A DNA stretch of 47,613 nt, taken from contig NZ_JAFAND010000159.1 of NCBI RefSeq assembly GCF_019232825.1, positions 1 through 47,613 on the forward strand. Direction: 5' to 3'. The notes under the pieces were generated by a model. That model did not search any database and was not told the DNA's origin. It was given only the letters and a program-made list of their open reading frames with translations. The stretch comes from Paludibacterium sp. GTDB taxonomy: Bacteria > Pseudomonadota > Gammaproteobacteria > Burkholderiales > Chromobacteriaceae. Both the position numbers and the translations under genes were made by a program. This document shows, one piece after another, positions 8,268 through 15,480 of the stretch (its first letter is position 1; each line of letters begins with the position of its first letter).

Positions 8268-9044
8268 TCAGCGCTTTCCGCCGGAAGCCATGGCGCGCCG
8301 TTGCCACAACAGTAGCGGCAGGCGTAGCACGAATCCCGTCATCAAGCGAATGTGCATCCAGGTCAATAGCCGGTTGTCGCGCCAGTAGTTGAAGTGGGAT
8401 ACCCCGCCTTCGCCGGGTTGAAAGTACTTGACCGGCGCGGACAGGTTGATCGGCCTCACGCCAGCCCAGCACAGGCGCACCACCGCTTCCGGATCGAAGT
8501 CGAAACGGCGCATCCAGCGCTGCCGGCGCATGATGCGCCGCAACGGGGCGATCGGGTAGACGCGAAAACCGAACAGCGAGTCGCCGATGCCCATGCCGAG
8601 CGTTTCCAGATTGGCCCACCAGTTGGAGATCTTGCGCCCTTTGACGCGTAGCGACGGCGCGCTGGCATCGAACACCGGCACGCCAAGCACCATGGCGTCG
8701 GGCGCGTCGCGCGAGCAGGTCATGAAATCGGGAATGTGATCGGCCGGGTGCTGGCCGTCGGCATCCATGCACAGCACATGGCTGAAGCCCTCGCTCTGCG
8801 CCTGGTCGAGGCCGAACAGCACCGCGGCGCCTTTGCCGCTGTTTTCCGGCAGGGCCAGTACCCGCAGTCCCGCATCTTGGCGCGCCATTTCGCGCAAGGC
8901 CTGCTCCGAGCCGTCGGTGCTACCGTCGACGACGACCCAGACCGGCTGCCATTGCGCGCGCGCGGCGCGGACGGTGTCGAGCACCTTGGGTCCGGGGTTG
9001 TAGCTGGGGATCAAAACCAAATGGGACGACGACGGGTTGTTCAT
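8268..9044 (-). CDS. Family 2 glycosyltransferase
   Basis: A 258-residue GT-A fold glycosyltransferase. The N-terminus (LVLIPSYNPG) is typical of family 2. VVVDGSTDGS and the divalent-metal motif MDADGQHP (residues 93-100) follow, and FGFRVYPI sits in the acceptor region. A hydrophobic stretch near the C-terminus (about 230-250) may bind the membrane. The start ATG at 9044 gives the usual N-terminus; AAGG lies just upstream. With the acyltransferase before it and the methyltransferase after it, it could attach a sugar to the lipid anchor of a polyene. Some aryl-polyene clusters carry a glycosyltransferase in this role. Confidence 0.87.
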   Translation of the reverse strand: MNNPSSSHLVLIPSYNPGPKVLDTVRAARAQWQPVWVVVDGSTDGSEQALREMARQDAGLRVLALPENSGKGAAVLFGLDQAQSEGFSHVLCMDADGQHPADHIPDFMTCSRDAPDAMVLGVPVFDASAPSLRVKGRKISNWWANLETLGMGIGDSLFGFRVYPIAPLRRIMRRQRWMRRFDFDPEAVVRLCWAGVRPINLSAPVKYFQPGEGGVSHFNYWRDNRLLTWMHIRLMTGFVLRLPLLLWQRRAMASGGKR

Positions 9045-9140
9045 GCTGCCTTGGATTAAGCGGCCCGGCGCGATGATCCGGGCGGTAATGGATAAACCCG
9101 CTGGAACATAGCCGATTCTCCAGCGGGCGGTCAAGGGTCC

Positions 9141-9902
9141 CTAAAGCTTCATGGCGGGATCGATCGGGCGCGGCACGGCCGATTCAAAATAACGCTGCAG
9201 TTTCGCCGAGGTGATTTCCAGGTTGTCATCCGCGTCGAACACTTCGCCGGGCACGGCGCGGTAAATCATCGGAAATGCCGGGGGGCGCCATATTTTCCAC
9301 CCTTTGCTCAAATACGCCGAGTTGGTGGTAATCAAAACGGTTTGCAGCGGCGCGCCGGCCTTTTTGGCGATCAGCGCCGCGGAGCCTTGAAAATCGTTGA
9401 CCGGCAGCCTGACGGTGCGTGTGCCCTCGGGAAAGATCATCAACAGATTGCCTTTCTCCACACGGTCGATGGCCTGTCGAAACATCAACCCCGGGTGACG
9501 GTTGGAGACGTAGCCGGCCAGCCGCGCGCCGGCGCCGAGAAACAGATTGCCGCCGATGCTGGCTTTCATCAGGCAGATGGCGCGGCGCACACGCGAGAGC
9601 ACGAGAAACGCGTCGATCATGCTGGGATGGTTGGGTACGAGCAGCAGACGCCCGCGGCCATTGAGCGCGTCAAGCGCCTGCAGATCCAGCCGCATGATGC
9701 CGCAGGCCTGGGCGCCCTCGAGAAAGACGCGGCAGATGAGGCTGATGCCGCCTTGGACCAGCGGCTCTCGCAACGCGCGCGGCGCGGCGAATAACGGCAG
9801 AGCCAGTACGTTGCCGAGAAGCAACATCGATCCCAGCCAAAGCAGCAGCGTGTAGAAGAGCAGAATCTGATGGAGACGATGTATGTAATGCAGTATGGCC
9901 AT
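9141..9902 (-). CDS. 1-acylglycerol-3-phosphate O-acyltransferase-like protein (PlsC family)
   Basis: This 253-residue protein has the two core PlsC motifs: NHPSMID (residues 91-97, the NHxxxxD catalytic pair) and FPEGTR (157-162, phosphate binding). An N-terminal membrane segment (about 12-38) anchors it to the inner membrane. It is the first gene of the trio with GT2 and methyltransferase and diverges from the ACP at 10113. Its likely job is to move an acyl or polyene chain from ACP to a lipid or sugar acceptor, which is inferred from context. It is distinct from the LpxL-type acyltransferase at 19857, so the cluster has two acyltransfer steps. The ATG at 9902 starts at the membrane segment. 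Confidence 0.87.
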   Translation of the reverse strand: MAILHYIHRLHQILLFYTLLLWLGSMLLLGNVLALPLFAAPRALREPLVQGGISLICRVFLEGAQACGIMRLDLQALDALNGRGRLLLVPNHPSMIDAFLVLSRVRRAICLMKASIGGNLFLGAGARLAGYVSNRHPGLMFRQAIDRVEKGNLLMIFPEGTRTVRLPVNDFQGSAALIAKKAGAPLQTVLITTNSAYLSKGWKIWRPPAFPMIYRAVPGEVFDADDNLEITSAKLQRYFESAVPRPIDPAMKL

Positions 9903-10064
9903 GCGGTATCAAATAGTCATTGCCTGGCCGATAGGCGCTGGCGATGGACACTATGATAAGGGATCGGGCCGATGTTGTGCCGCGCGATTTAATCGCGGGC
10001 GGCGATGCGCATTTTACGAACCTATAAAAAGGCCATTGTCGACCATTTTTGCACGGTTTTACTT

Positions 10065-10070
10065 TATAAT
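10065..10070 (+). promoter_or_regulatory. Perfect -10 box upstream of the ACP-KS-dehydratase operon
   Basis: TATAAT lies 43 bases before the ACP start, in an AT-rich stretch. No good -35 hexamer is found at 16-18 bp; TTGCAC is only 10 bp upstream. The promoter may therefore need an activator or another sigma factor. Confidence 0.45.
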
Positions 10071-10112
10071 CCCTTAAATTGTTATAAGCCCTGTTCGCAC
10101 GCTGGAATCTAC

Positions 10113-10394
10113 ATGCTAGAAGATATCGTTAAAAGCTATTTGATCGACAATAAAGGCAAAGATCCGGCCTTATTCGACAATCCCGATCTGCTGGTTTCCG
10201 AGCTGAAGCTGGATTCGCTCGATATGGTGGAAATGCTGTTCGAAATTGAAGACCGTTGTGGATTTCAACTTCCCGATCCGATGCGTTACGCGCAGATGCA
10301 TTTTTCCGCCATGCTGGCGGATATCGAACAAGCGATTCGAGAACACAACAATGGCGAGCTGCCTGCGTTCGACCTACAGGCGACCTCGCATTGA
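10113..10394 (+). CDS. Acyl carrier protein
   Basis: A 93-residue carrier protein. The phosphopantetheine attachment serine is S35 in LKLDSLDMVEM, followed by the usual acidic helix (FEIEDRCGF). It is the first gene of a plus-strand triad with a ketosynthase and a FabZ-like dehydratase. The ketosynthase TTG start overlaps its TGA stop, so translation is coupled. It should carry the growing chain, or a special starter, for this triad. The cluster has a second ACP at 23113, matching the two-ACP pattern of aryl-polyene systems (ApeE/ApeF). The AT-rich leader upstream of it contrasts with the GC-rich genes. Confidence 0.9.
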   Translation: MLEDIVKSYLIDNKGKDPALFDNPDLLVSELKLDSLDMVEMLFEIEDRCGFQLPDPMRYAQMHFSAMLADIEQAIREHNNGELPAFDLQATSH

Positions 10395-11635
10395 CCAACG
10401 TTCTGATTACCGGCATGGGCGCCATCAGTCCGCTCGGCGCTGATCGGCGGCAGTCGTTTGCCGCCGCGCTGGCGGGGCGGTGCGCCATCGGGCGCGCGGC
10501 GCCGGATATCGCCCAATGGCTGCCTCAGGTGCTGACCGCGCCGGCCGCCGCCGAACCTTCCTCTTTGCTGGATCCTCGTTGCGCCGGACTCGACCGGGCA
10601 ACGCAGTTTGCGCTGGTGGCGGCCAACGAGGCCCTCTGCGATGCCGGCATCGCCGCCCATCCCGACGATGCGCGCCGTATCGGCGTTTATGTCGGCATCG
10701 GTTTTGGCGGCGCACAGACGGTCGACGCGTTGTATGCGCGCTTGCAGCAAACCTTGCGCGACAACGGCAACCCGGCCGTGATGCACCCGCTGTCGGTGCC
10801 GCGCATGATGGCCAACGCGGCCGCGGCGGCGGTATCGATGCAGTATGGCCTGCACGGACCCAGCTATACCTATTCGGTTGCCTGCGCGTCCTCCGCCGTG
10901 GCGATCGGCGAGGCGTTCCGCGCCATCCGCGACGGTTACCTCGACGCGGCCGTGGTAATCGGCGCCGAGGCCATGCTGACGCCGGGCGCCATGCTGGCCT
11001 GGAATGCGCTGCGCGTGATGGCCAAGCCCGACGCCGACGATGTGTCGCGTAGTTGCCGGCCTTTCGCCAAGGGGCGCAGCGGCTTTGTGTTGGGTGAGGG
11101 CGCGGCGGCCATCGTGCTGGAGAGCGAGACGCGCGCGCGCTCCCGGGCGCAGGCGGCGCTGGGCGAGGTCTGCGGTTATGGCTGCAGCAGCGATGCGTCG
11201 CATCTGACGGCGCCGTCGAGCGAGGAGCAAGTGACCGCCATGCGCCAGGCTTTGGCGCAAGCGGGGCTCGAACCAGGGGATATTCAGTATCTGAATGCCC
11301 ATGGCACCGCCACCGAAGCGGGCGACGTGGTCGAGACGGCATCGATCCGCGCGGCGTTCGGCGCCGCCGCCGAACGGCTGGCGGTCAGCTCCACCAAGTC
11401 GATGCATGGCCATTTGATCGGTGCGAGCGGCATTCTCGAGTTCGTGCTGAGCGTGATGGCGATGAATGCGGGCGCCCTGCCGCCGACCGCCACGTTGGAC
11501 GAACCGGATCCGCGTTGCGACCTGGATTTCGTGCCGCGCACCGCGCGCCATGACTGCGAGGTCTCCGCCATCATGTCCAATTCCTTTGCTTTCGGCGGCA
11601 GCAACGTGTCGCTGGTGGCGCGTCGCCATGACTGA
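10391..11635 (+). CDS. Beta-ketoacyl-ACP synthase II-like (FabF type)
   Basis: A 414-residue condensing enzyme with a complete active site: C165 in VACASSA, H304 in NAHGTAT, K336 and H341 in STKSMHGH, and the C-terminal NSFAFGGSN. It should elongate ACP-bound acyl chains with malonyl-ACP. The start is the TTG at 10391, which overlaps the ACP stop and gives the classical N-terminus (NVLITGMGAISPLG); the longer frame runs through the ACP gene. The end overlaps the dehydratase by 8 bp. Its companions ACP and FabZ-like dehydratase make a compact module. It is one of three ketosynthase-fold proteins in the cluster and may act in initiation or extra elongation, similar to ApeR. Confidence 0.9.
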   Translation: MTNVLITGMGAISPLGADRRQSFAAALAGRCAIGRAAPDIAQWLPQVLTAPAAAEPSSLLDPRCAGLDRATQFALVAANEALCDAGIAAHPDDARRIGVYVGIGFGGAQTVDALYARLQQTLRDNGNPAVMHPLSVPRMMANAAAAAVSMQYGLHGPSYTYSVACASSAVAIGEAFRAIRDGYLDAAVVIGAEAMLTPGAMLAWNALRVMAKPDADDVSRSCRPFAKGRSGFVLGEGAAAIVLESETRARSRAQAALGEVCGYGCSSDASHLTAPSSEEQVTAMRQALAQAGLEPGDIQYLNAHGTATEAGDVVETASIRAAFGAAAERLAVSSTKSMHGHLIGASGILEFVLSVMAMNAGALPPTATLDEPDPRCDLDFVPRTARHDCEVSAIMSNSFAFGGSNVSLVARRHD

Positions 11636-12119
11636 CGACGCCGGCTACCGCTATCCCATCGCGCTGACGCGTTCGGACATCGAGGCGGTGCTGCCGCACC
11701 GCGGCGATATCTTCTTTTGTCAGCGGCTGACCATTGACGGGCCCCACCACTTTTCCGGGGTGGCGCGCTGGTCTGGAGACAATCCGCTGATTCGCGGGCA
11801 TTTCCCGGGCATGCCGGTGGTGCCGGGGGTCATGTTGATCGAGGCTGCGGCGCAACTGGCCGGGGCCGGCCTGCTGGTGGGCGATCCTTACGTCAAAACC
11901 TTGCCGGCGGCGTCGGTGGGCGTGCTGGCCGGCGTGCGCAACGGCTGGTTCAAGGCCGCGGTGCGGCCCGAGACCGACGTGGCGTTCGCGATCCAGTGCC
12001 GGCAATTGGCGCCGGCGCTGGTGCAGGTGAATGCGCAAATCACGGTCGGCGACAGCGAGGCGGCCAGGGTGGAGTTTTCCCTTGCCTACGTGCCGAGCGA
12101 ACAGGTGTTCGCCGGCTAG
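11628..12119 (+). CDS. FabZ-like 3-hydroxyacyl-ACP dehydratase
   Basis: A 163-residue single-hotdog protein with the FabZ signature: LPHRGDIFF, then RGHFPGMPVVPGVMLIEAAAQ carrying the catalytic H58 and E72. It should dehydrate beta-hydroxyacyl-ACP to trans-2-enoyl-ACP. Because the cluster has no enoyl reductase, the double bonds would stay, which is what a polyene needs. The start ATG at 11628 lies within the end of the ketosynthase gene, so translation is coupled. It is the third and last gene of the plus-strand triad; a REP pair follows. Confidence 0.88.
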   Translation: MTDDAGYRYPIALTRSDIEAVLPHRGDIFFCQRLTIDGPHHFSGVARWSGDNPLIRGHFPGMPVVPGVMLIEAAAQLAGAGLLVGDPYVKTLPAASVGVLAGVRNGWFKAAVRPETDVAFAIQCRQLAPALVQVNAQITVGDSEAARVEFSLAYVPSEQVFAG

Positions 12120-12124
12120 CGGCG

Positions 12125-12165
12125 TTGGCGCAATGCCGCGCGTTGCGCGGCGATTGCGCCCTACG
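12125..12165. repeat. REP-like palindromic element, copy 2
   Basis: These 41 bases are identical to 2786-2826. The hairpin arms are GGCGCAATGCCGCGC and its partner with one bulged G. The element lies in the 116-bp gap between two convergent genes and points head-to-head at copy 3. Confidence 0.8.
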
Positions 12166-12181
12166 ACTCCTGATGCGCTCG

Positions 12182-12212
12182 CGTAGGGCGCACTCGCCGA
12201 AGGCAGTGCGCC
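12182..12212. repeat. REP-like palindromic element, copy 3 (inverted partner)
   Basis: It has the same head CGTAGGGCGCA and the same bulged hairpin plan (GGCGCACT-C-GCC, loop GAA, GGC-AGTGCGCC) as copies 1 and 2, but with a different arm and a shorter loop. It is inverted relative to copy 2 with 16 bp between, so the two form a BIME-like unit. Confidence 0.7.
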
Positions 12213-12235
12213 ACAGACGCGCGCGGCGCCAGACC

Positions 12236-12955
12236 CTAGACCATCCCGCCGTTGATCGACAGGATTTGGCCGGTGATATAACCGGCTTCCTCCGAGGCCA
12301 GATAGGCCACGAGCCCCGCCACTTCCTCCGGTTTTCCCGCCCGCTTCATCGGCACCAGGCGCGCGATCGCTTCGGCGTCGAAGGTATCCTTGCTCATTTC
12401 CGATTCGATGATGCCCGGCGCGATGGCGTTGACGGTGATGCCGCGGCTGGCCAATTCCAGCGCCAACGATTTGGTGGCGCTGTGCAGCGCGCCCTTGGCC
12501 GCGGCGTAGTTGGTTTGGCCGCGGTTGCCGGTCAGCGCGGCGACCGAGGTCAGATTGATGATGCGTCCCCAGCGGGTGCGAATCATCGGCAGCGTCAGCG
12601 GCTGCGTGACGTTGAAAAAGCCGTGCAGCGACACGTCGATGACCCGGTGCCACTGTTCGGGGCGCAGGCCCGGAAAGACGGCGTCGTCATGAATGCCGGC
12701 GTTGTTGACCACAACCTGGATCGGGCCTTGCTCCAGTAGTCCGTCCAACGCCGCGCGCGCGGCATCGGCATCGGTGACGTCGAATTGCGTCACCTCGGCC
12801 GCGTTCCCCGCTTTGACCAGCTCGGCGCACAGCGCCTCGGCCGTTTCGCGTTGCCGGTGGGTATGGATGACGACGTGAAAGCCGTCGCGTGCCAGGCGTC
12901 GGCAGATGGCGGCGCCGATAGCGCCGCTGCCGCCGGTGATCAATGCGCGTTTCAT
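12236..12955 (-). CDS. 3-ketoacyl-ACP reductase (FabG/ApeQ-like)
   Basis: A 239-residue SDR of FabG length. It contains TGGSGAIGAA (NADPH binding, residues 7-16), NNAG, the catalytic Ser (NLTSVAA) and NYAAAK (Tyr-Lys). NAIAPGII and the C-terminal GQILSINGGM typical of FabG follow. It should reduce beta-ketoacyl-ACP to beta-hydroxyacyl-ACP in every round of polyene elongation; it is the only ketoreductase in the cluster, so both ketosynthase modules must share it. It is the last gene of the 13-gene minus-strand operon, 14 bp after the dehydratase. Confidence 0.9.
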   Translation of the reverse strand: MKRALITGGSGAIGAAICRRLARDGFHVVIHTHRQRETAEALCAELVKAGNAAEVTQFDVTDADAARAALDGLLEQGPIQVVVNNAGIHDDAVFPGLRPEQWHRVIDVSLHGFFNVTQPLTLPMIRTRWGRIINLTSVAALTGNRGQTNYAAAKGALHSATKSLALELASRGITVNAIAPGIIESEMSKDTFDAEAIARLVPMKRAGKPEEVAGLVAYLASEEAGYITGQILSINGGMV

Positions 12956-12969
12956 CGTGACAAACTCGC

Positions 12970-13416
12970 TTAAGATGTGGGGCCGGCGAGCGCGTCGGCG
13001 TCCAGCACGGCGCTGATGCGTCCGCTGGCCAACGGCGCGCCGGCATGAATGTCGAATTGGTACAGCACGGTGACGCCGTTGCCCGATAGCCGGGTGGCGC
13101 GAATGATCAGCGTCTCGCCGATGTCGTCCAGACGCGGCCGGTACCAGCGCACGTCGCGCACGCTGGCGAGAAAACCCGCCTTGGGCGGCGCGTCCGTGCC
13201 GGCGCGCAACGCGCCATGCATCGCCATGGCTTGCGCCGCGTATTCGATGACGTTCGCGATGCCGATCCGTCCGTCCGCCATGAGCGGATTGTCGCCGCGT
13301 CGATGACTGTCGGCTTGGCAGACGATGGTCTCCGCATCCCACTCGATCACCTGTTGCAGCAAGCACATGTCGCCCTGATGGGGAATGCGCGCGGCAATGT
13401 CGTCGTGGCCGATCAT
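12970..13416 (-). CDS. ApeP-like hotdog dehydratase
   Basis: A 148-residue hotdog-fold protein with the start IPHQGDMCLLQQVIEWD, characteristic of the dehydratase family found in aryl-polyene clusters (ApeP/COG4706 type). It has EYAAQAMAMHGAL where FabZ has its central helix. In the studied E. coli system, ApeP acts together with a second small hotdog protein, ApeI; a matching small protein is encoded at 20777. Its start codon overlaps the stop of the chain-length-factor-like gene (ATGA), so the two are coupled. Catalysis is inferred by homology. Confidence 0.82.
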   Translation of the reverse strand: MIGHDDIAARIPHQGDMCLLQQVIEWDAETIVCQADSHRRGDNPLMADGRIGIANVIEYAAQAMAMHGALRAGTDAPPKAGFLASVRDVRWYRPRLDDIGETLIIRATRLSGNGVTVLYQFDIHAGAPLASGRISAVLDADALAGPTS

Positions 13417-14207
13417 CCGCCCACCTCGATGGCCAGACGCGTGTCGTCGAGATAGTCGAGCACGACGCGGCCGGCGCCGCCGCCTGCCAAGCGCTGCAGC
13501 AGCGGCAGGGCGCGGGCGGTGGGAATCTCGCGTCGCAGCTGCTCCAGCGGCGGTTCACTCAGGGTGTCGGCCGGATCACGGGTGAGCGATAGGCCGAGCG
13601 TCGCCATGCTGTGCGCGCCGCGCGTGGGCGAGAGCACCAAGCCGACACCGAAGGGAAAGGGCACCGGGCGCAGTGCAAAGAGCGGCTCGGGGTACGCGGT
13701 GTCGAACGCGATGAGCAGGCAGGGCGCGCCGCTCGTCAGCACCTGGCCCGCGGCCTCGATCAGGCCGGCGCCGAACGATGCGTCATAGGCGCTGAGGCTG
13801 GTGGAGGCCGCTTCGCAATGCGTGGCGATACTCCAGTAGCCGGCGGCGGCGTTATGCACGGAATTATGAAAGCGTGTCGGCGAGATCATGCGCTCGCTCG
13901 ACGCCAGCGCGTCGAGCAGATGGTGGCAATTTTCACAGTCGCCGCCGCTGGATGTGAACACGTTGGCCAGGCCGCCCGGGTCGATGCCGGCGGCTTCTGC
14001 CGCGGCGAGGCCGACTGCCATCGACAGTTTGATCGAGGTGCCGGCGCGGCGGCGCTCGGTGGCGGGCAGCAATGCCGGCGCCGTCACGGTCACCGGGGCG
14101 AGCTCGGCCGGCTTGTCGCCGCAGAGAATCGCAACGGCCTCTTCCCAGTCGGGCAGGCCCGGCCCCAGCAAACTGATGCCGTCCAGGTAGATCGCGTCCA
14201 TGCTCAT
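13413..14207 (-). CDS. Ketosynthase-like chain-length factor (ApeC-like)
   Basis: A 264-residue, shortened ketosynthase-fold protein. Where an active ketosynthase has a nucleophilic Cys it reads ASTSLSAYDASFGAGL, with no cysteine, and the C-terminal HGTAT and GHTxGAAG parts are absent. This fits the short, inactive partner (ApeC, PF13723 type) that pairs with an active ketosynthase to set chain length in aryl-polyene type II systems. It lies directly downstream of the active ketosynthase with an ATGA overlap, as expected for a heterodimer made in equal amounts. Confidence 0.86.
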   Translation of the reverse strand: MSMDAIYLDGISLLGPGLPDWEEAVAILCGDKPAELAPVTVTAPALLPATERRRAGTSIKLSMAVGLAAAEAAGIDPGGLANVFTSSGGDCENCHHLLDALASSERMISPTRFHNSVHNAAAGYWSIATHCEAASTSLSAYDASFGAGLIEAAGQVLTSGAPCLLIAFDTAYPEPLFALRPVPFPFGVGLVLSPTRGAHSMATLGLSLTRDPADTLSEPPLEQLRREIPTARALPLLQRLAGGGAGRVVLDYLDDTRLAIEVGG

Positions 14208-15397
14208 GCCGCCTCCCGCGAGAAAATCAGGCTGCAGTTGCTGCCGCCGAAGCCGAAGGAATTGCTGAGCACGTGGCGCAACGGCCGCTCTTCCGTGGCC
14301 AACAGATAATGGCTCTTCAGGCGCGGATCGAGGTGTTCGGTGCCGACGCCGCCCGGCAGAAAGCCGCCATCGAGCACAATGGCGCAGAGGATCGCCTCGA
14401 TGCCGCCGGCCGCGCCCAGCGTGTGGCCGGTGTGCCCTTTGGTGGAGCTGCAGGGGAGGCGGGTGCCGAACACGGCCGAGACCGCGGCGTCCTCGGCGGC
14501 GTCATTGCTCGGCGTGGCGGTGCCGTGCAGGTTGATATAGTCGATGTCGCCCGCCGTCAGGCCGGCGCATTGCAGCGCGGCGGTCATGGCCGCGCGCGCG
14601 CCCAGTCCTTCCGGATGGGGGGAGGACATGTGGTAGGCGTCGCTGGTCTCGCCCACGCCGGTCAGCAGGATGCTGCCTGGGCGGGCGTCGTGCGGCCGCT
14701 CCAACAGCGCGTAGGCGGCACCCTCGCCGATCGAGATGCCATCGCGGTCCGCATCGAAGGGCCGGCACGGATTGGGCGACACCAGTTGCAGCGACGAGAA
14801 GCCATAGACCGTGGTGAGGCACAGCGAGTCGACGCCGCCGACGATGGCGGCGTCGACGAGCCCCAAGGCGATCAGGCGCTCCGCCGCGCCGAATACCTTG
14901 GCGCTCGACGAGCAGGCGGTGGAGATGACGCAGGCGGGGCCGGCCAGGTCGAAGTAGTGGCGCACGAAATCCGCCACCGAATAGGCGTTGTGCGTTTCAC
15001 GGTAGCGATGATCGCCGGGTAGCCGGCCGCTGGCCGGATCACGATGGCGATAGGCGATTTCGGAGCTGAGAATGCCCGAGGTGCTGGAGCCCAGCAGCAC
15101 GGCGACGCGGTCCGGGCCGTAGCGGCCGACCGCCTCGCGCACGCGCTCGGCGAAACCGTCCTGTTCCAATGCGTATTGCGCCAAGCGGTTGTTGCGGCAA
15201 TCGAAGCGGGCCAAGTCGCTGCGGATTGCCGTCGCGTCGAGCCCCGCGACTTCGCCCATGCAGAAGGCAAAATCGATGGTTTCCCACTGTTTGCGGACAA
15301 TCCCGCCTCGCTGGCGGCGCAGGGCGTCGGCGTGGGGGGCGAGACCCGCGCCAAGCGCGCTGGTCAGGGTGTAGGCACTGAGTCGGAGGGCTAGCAT
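14204..15397 (-). CDS. Beta-ketoacyl-ACP synthase (ApeO-like), main elongating ketosynthase
   Basis: A 397-residue active ketosynthase: C162 in ISTACSSSAK, H291 in NLHGTATPSN, K320 and H325 in STKGHTGHTLGAAG, and NSFGFGGSN near the end. With the following chain-length factor it should form the heterodimer that builds the polyene. The start is ATG 15397, with GAAG 5 bases upstream; a GTG at 15403 in the same frame is an alternative. A 29-codon frame (15391-15480) bridges the gap to the previous gene and ends on top of this start, which suggests translational coupling. It differs clearly from the FabF-like ketosynthase at 10391. Confidence 0.88.
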   Translation of the reverse strand: MLALRLSAYTLTSALGAGLAPHADALRRQRGGIVRKQWETIDFAFCMGEVAGLDATAIRSDLARFDCRNNRLAQYALEQDGFAERVREAVGRYGPDRVAVLLGSSTSGILSSEIAYRHRDPASGRLPGDHRYRETHNAYSVADFVRHYFDLAGPACVISTACSSSAKVFGAAERLIALGLVDAAIVGGVDSLCLTTVYGFSSLQLVSPNPCRPFDADRDGISIGEGAAYALLERPHDARPGSILLTGVGETSDAYHMSSPHPEGLGARAAMTAALQCAGLTAGDIDYINLHGTATPSNDAAEDAAVSAVFGTRLPCSSTKGHTGHTLGAAGGIEAILCAIVLDGGFLPGGVGTEHLDPRLKSHYLLATEERPLRHVLSNSFGFGGSNCSLIFSREAA

Positions 15398-15480
15398 AAA
15401 CACTTCACGGCAGGTCGATGCGGCGCGGCATTGGCAGGCCGCGCTGTCGGGTTGGGAAACGGTAAACGGGCGCGGCTCAT
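15391..15480 (-). CDS. Possible 29-codon linker ORF between deacetylase and ketosynthase genes
   Basis: ATG at 15480 overlaps the TGA of the deacetylase gene (ATGA), and the TAG at 15393-15391 overlaps the ketosynthase start codon region. The peptide is rich in Pro, Ala and Arg and ends in KCLC. It has no recognisable domain. It may serve only to carry ribosomes across the 74-bp gap. Without conservation data it could be chance. Confidence 0.3.
   Translation of the reverse strand: MSRARLPFPNPTARPANAAPHRPAVKCLC

Noticed and set aside
10049-10070. TTGCAC plus TATAAT as a full promoter
   Set aside because: The spacer is only 10 bp, too short for a sigma-70 promoter; only the -10 box is kept.
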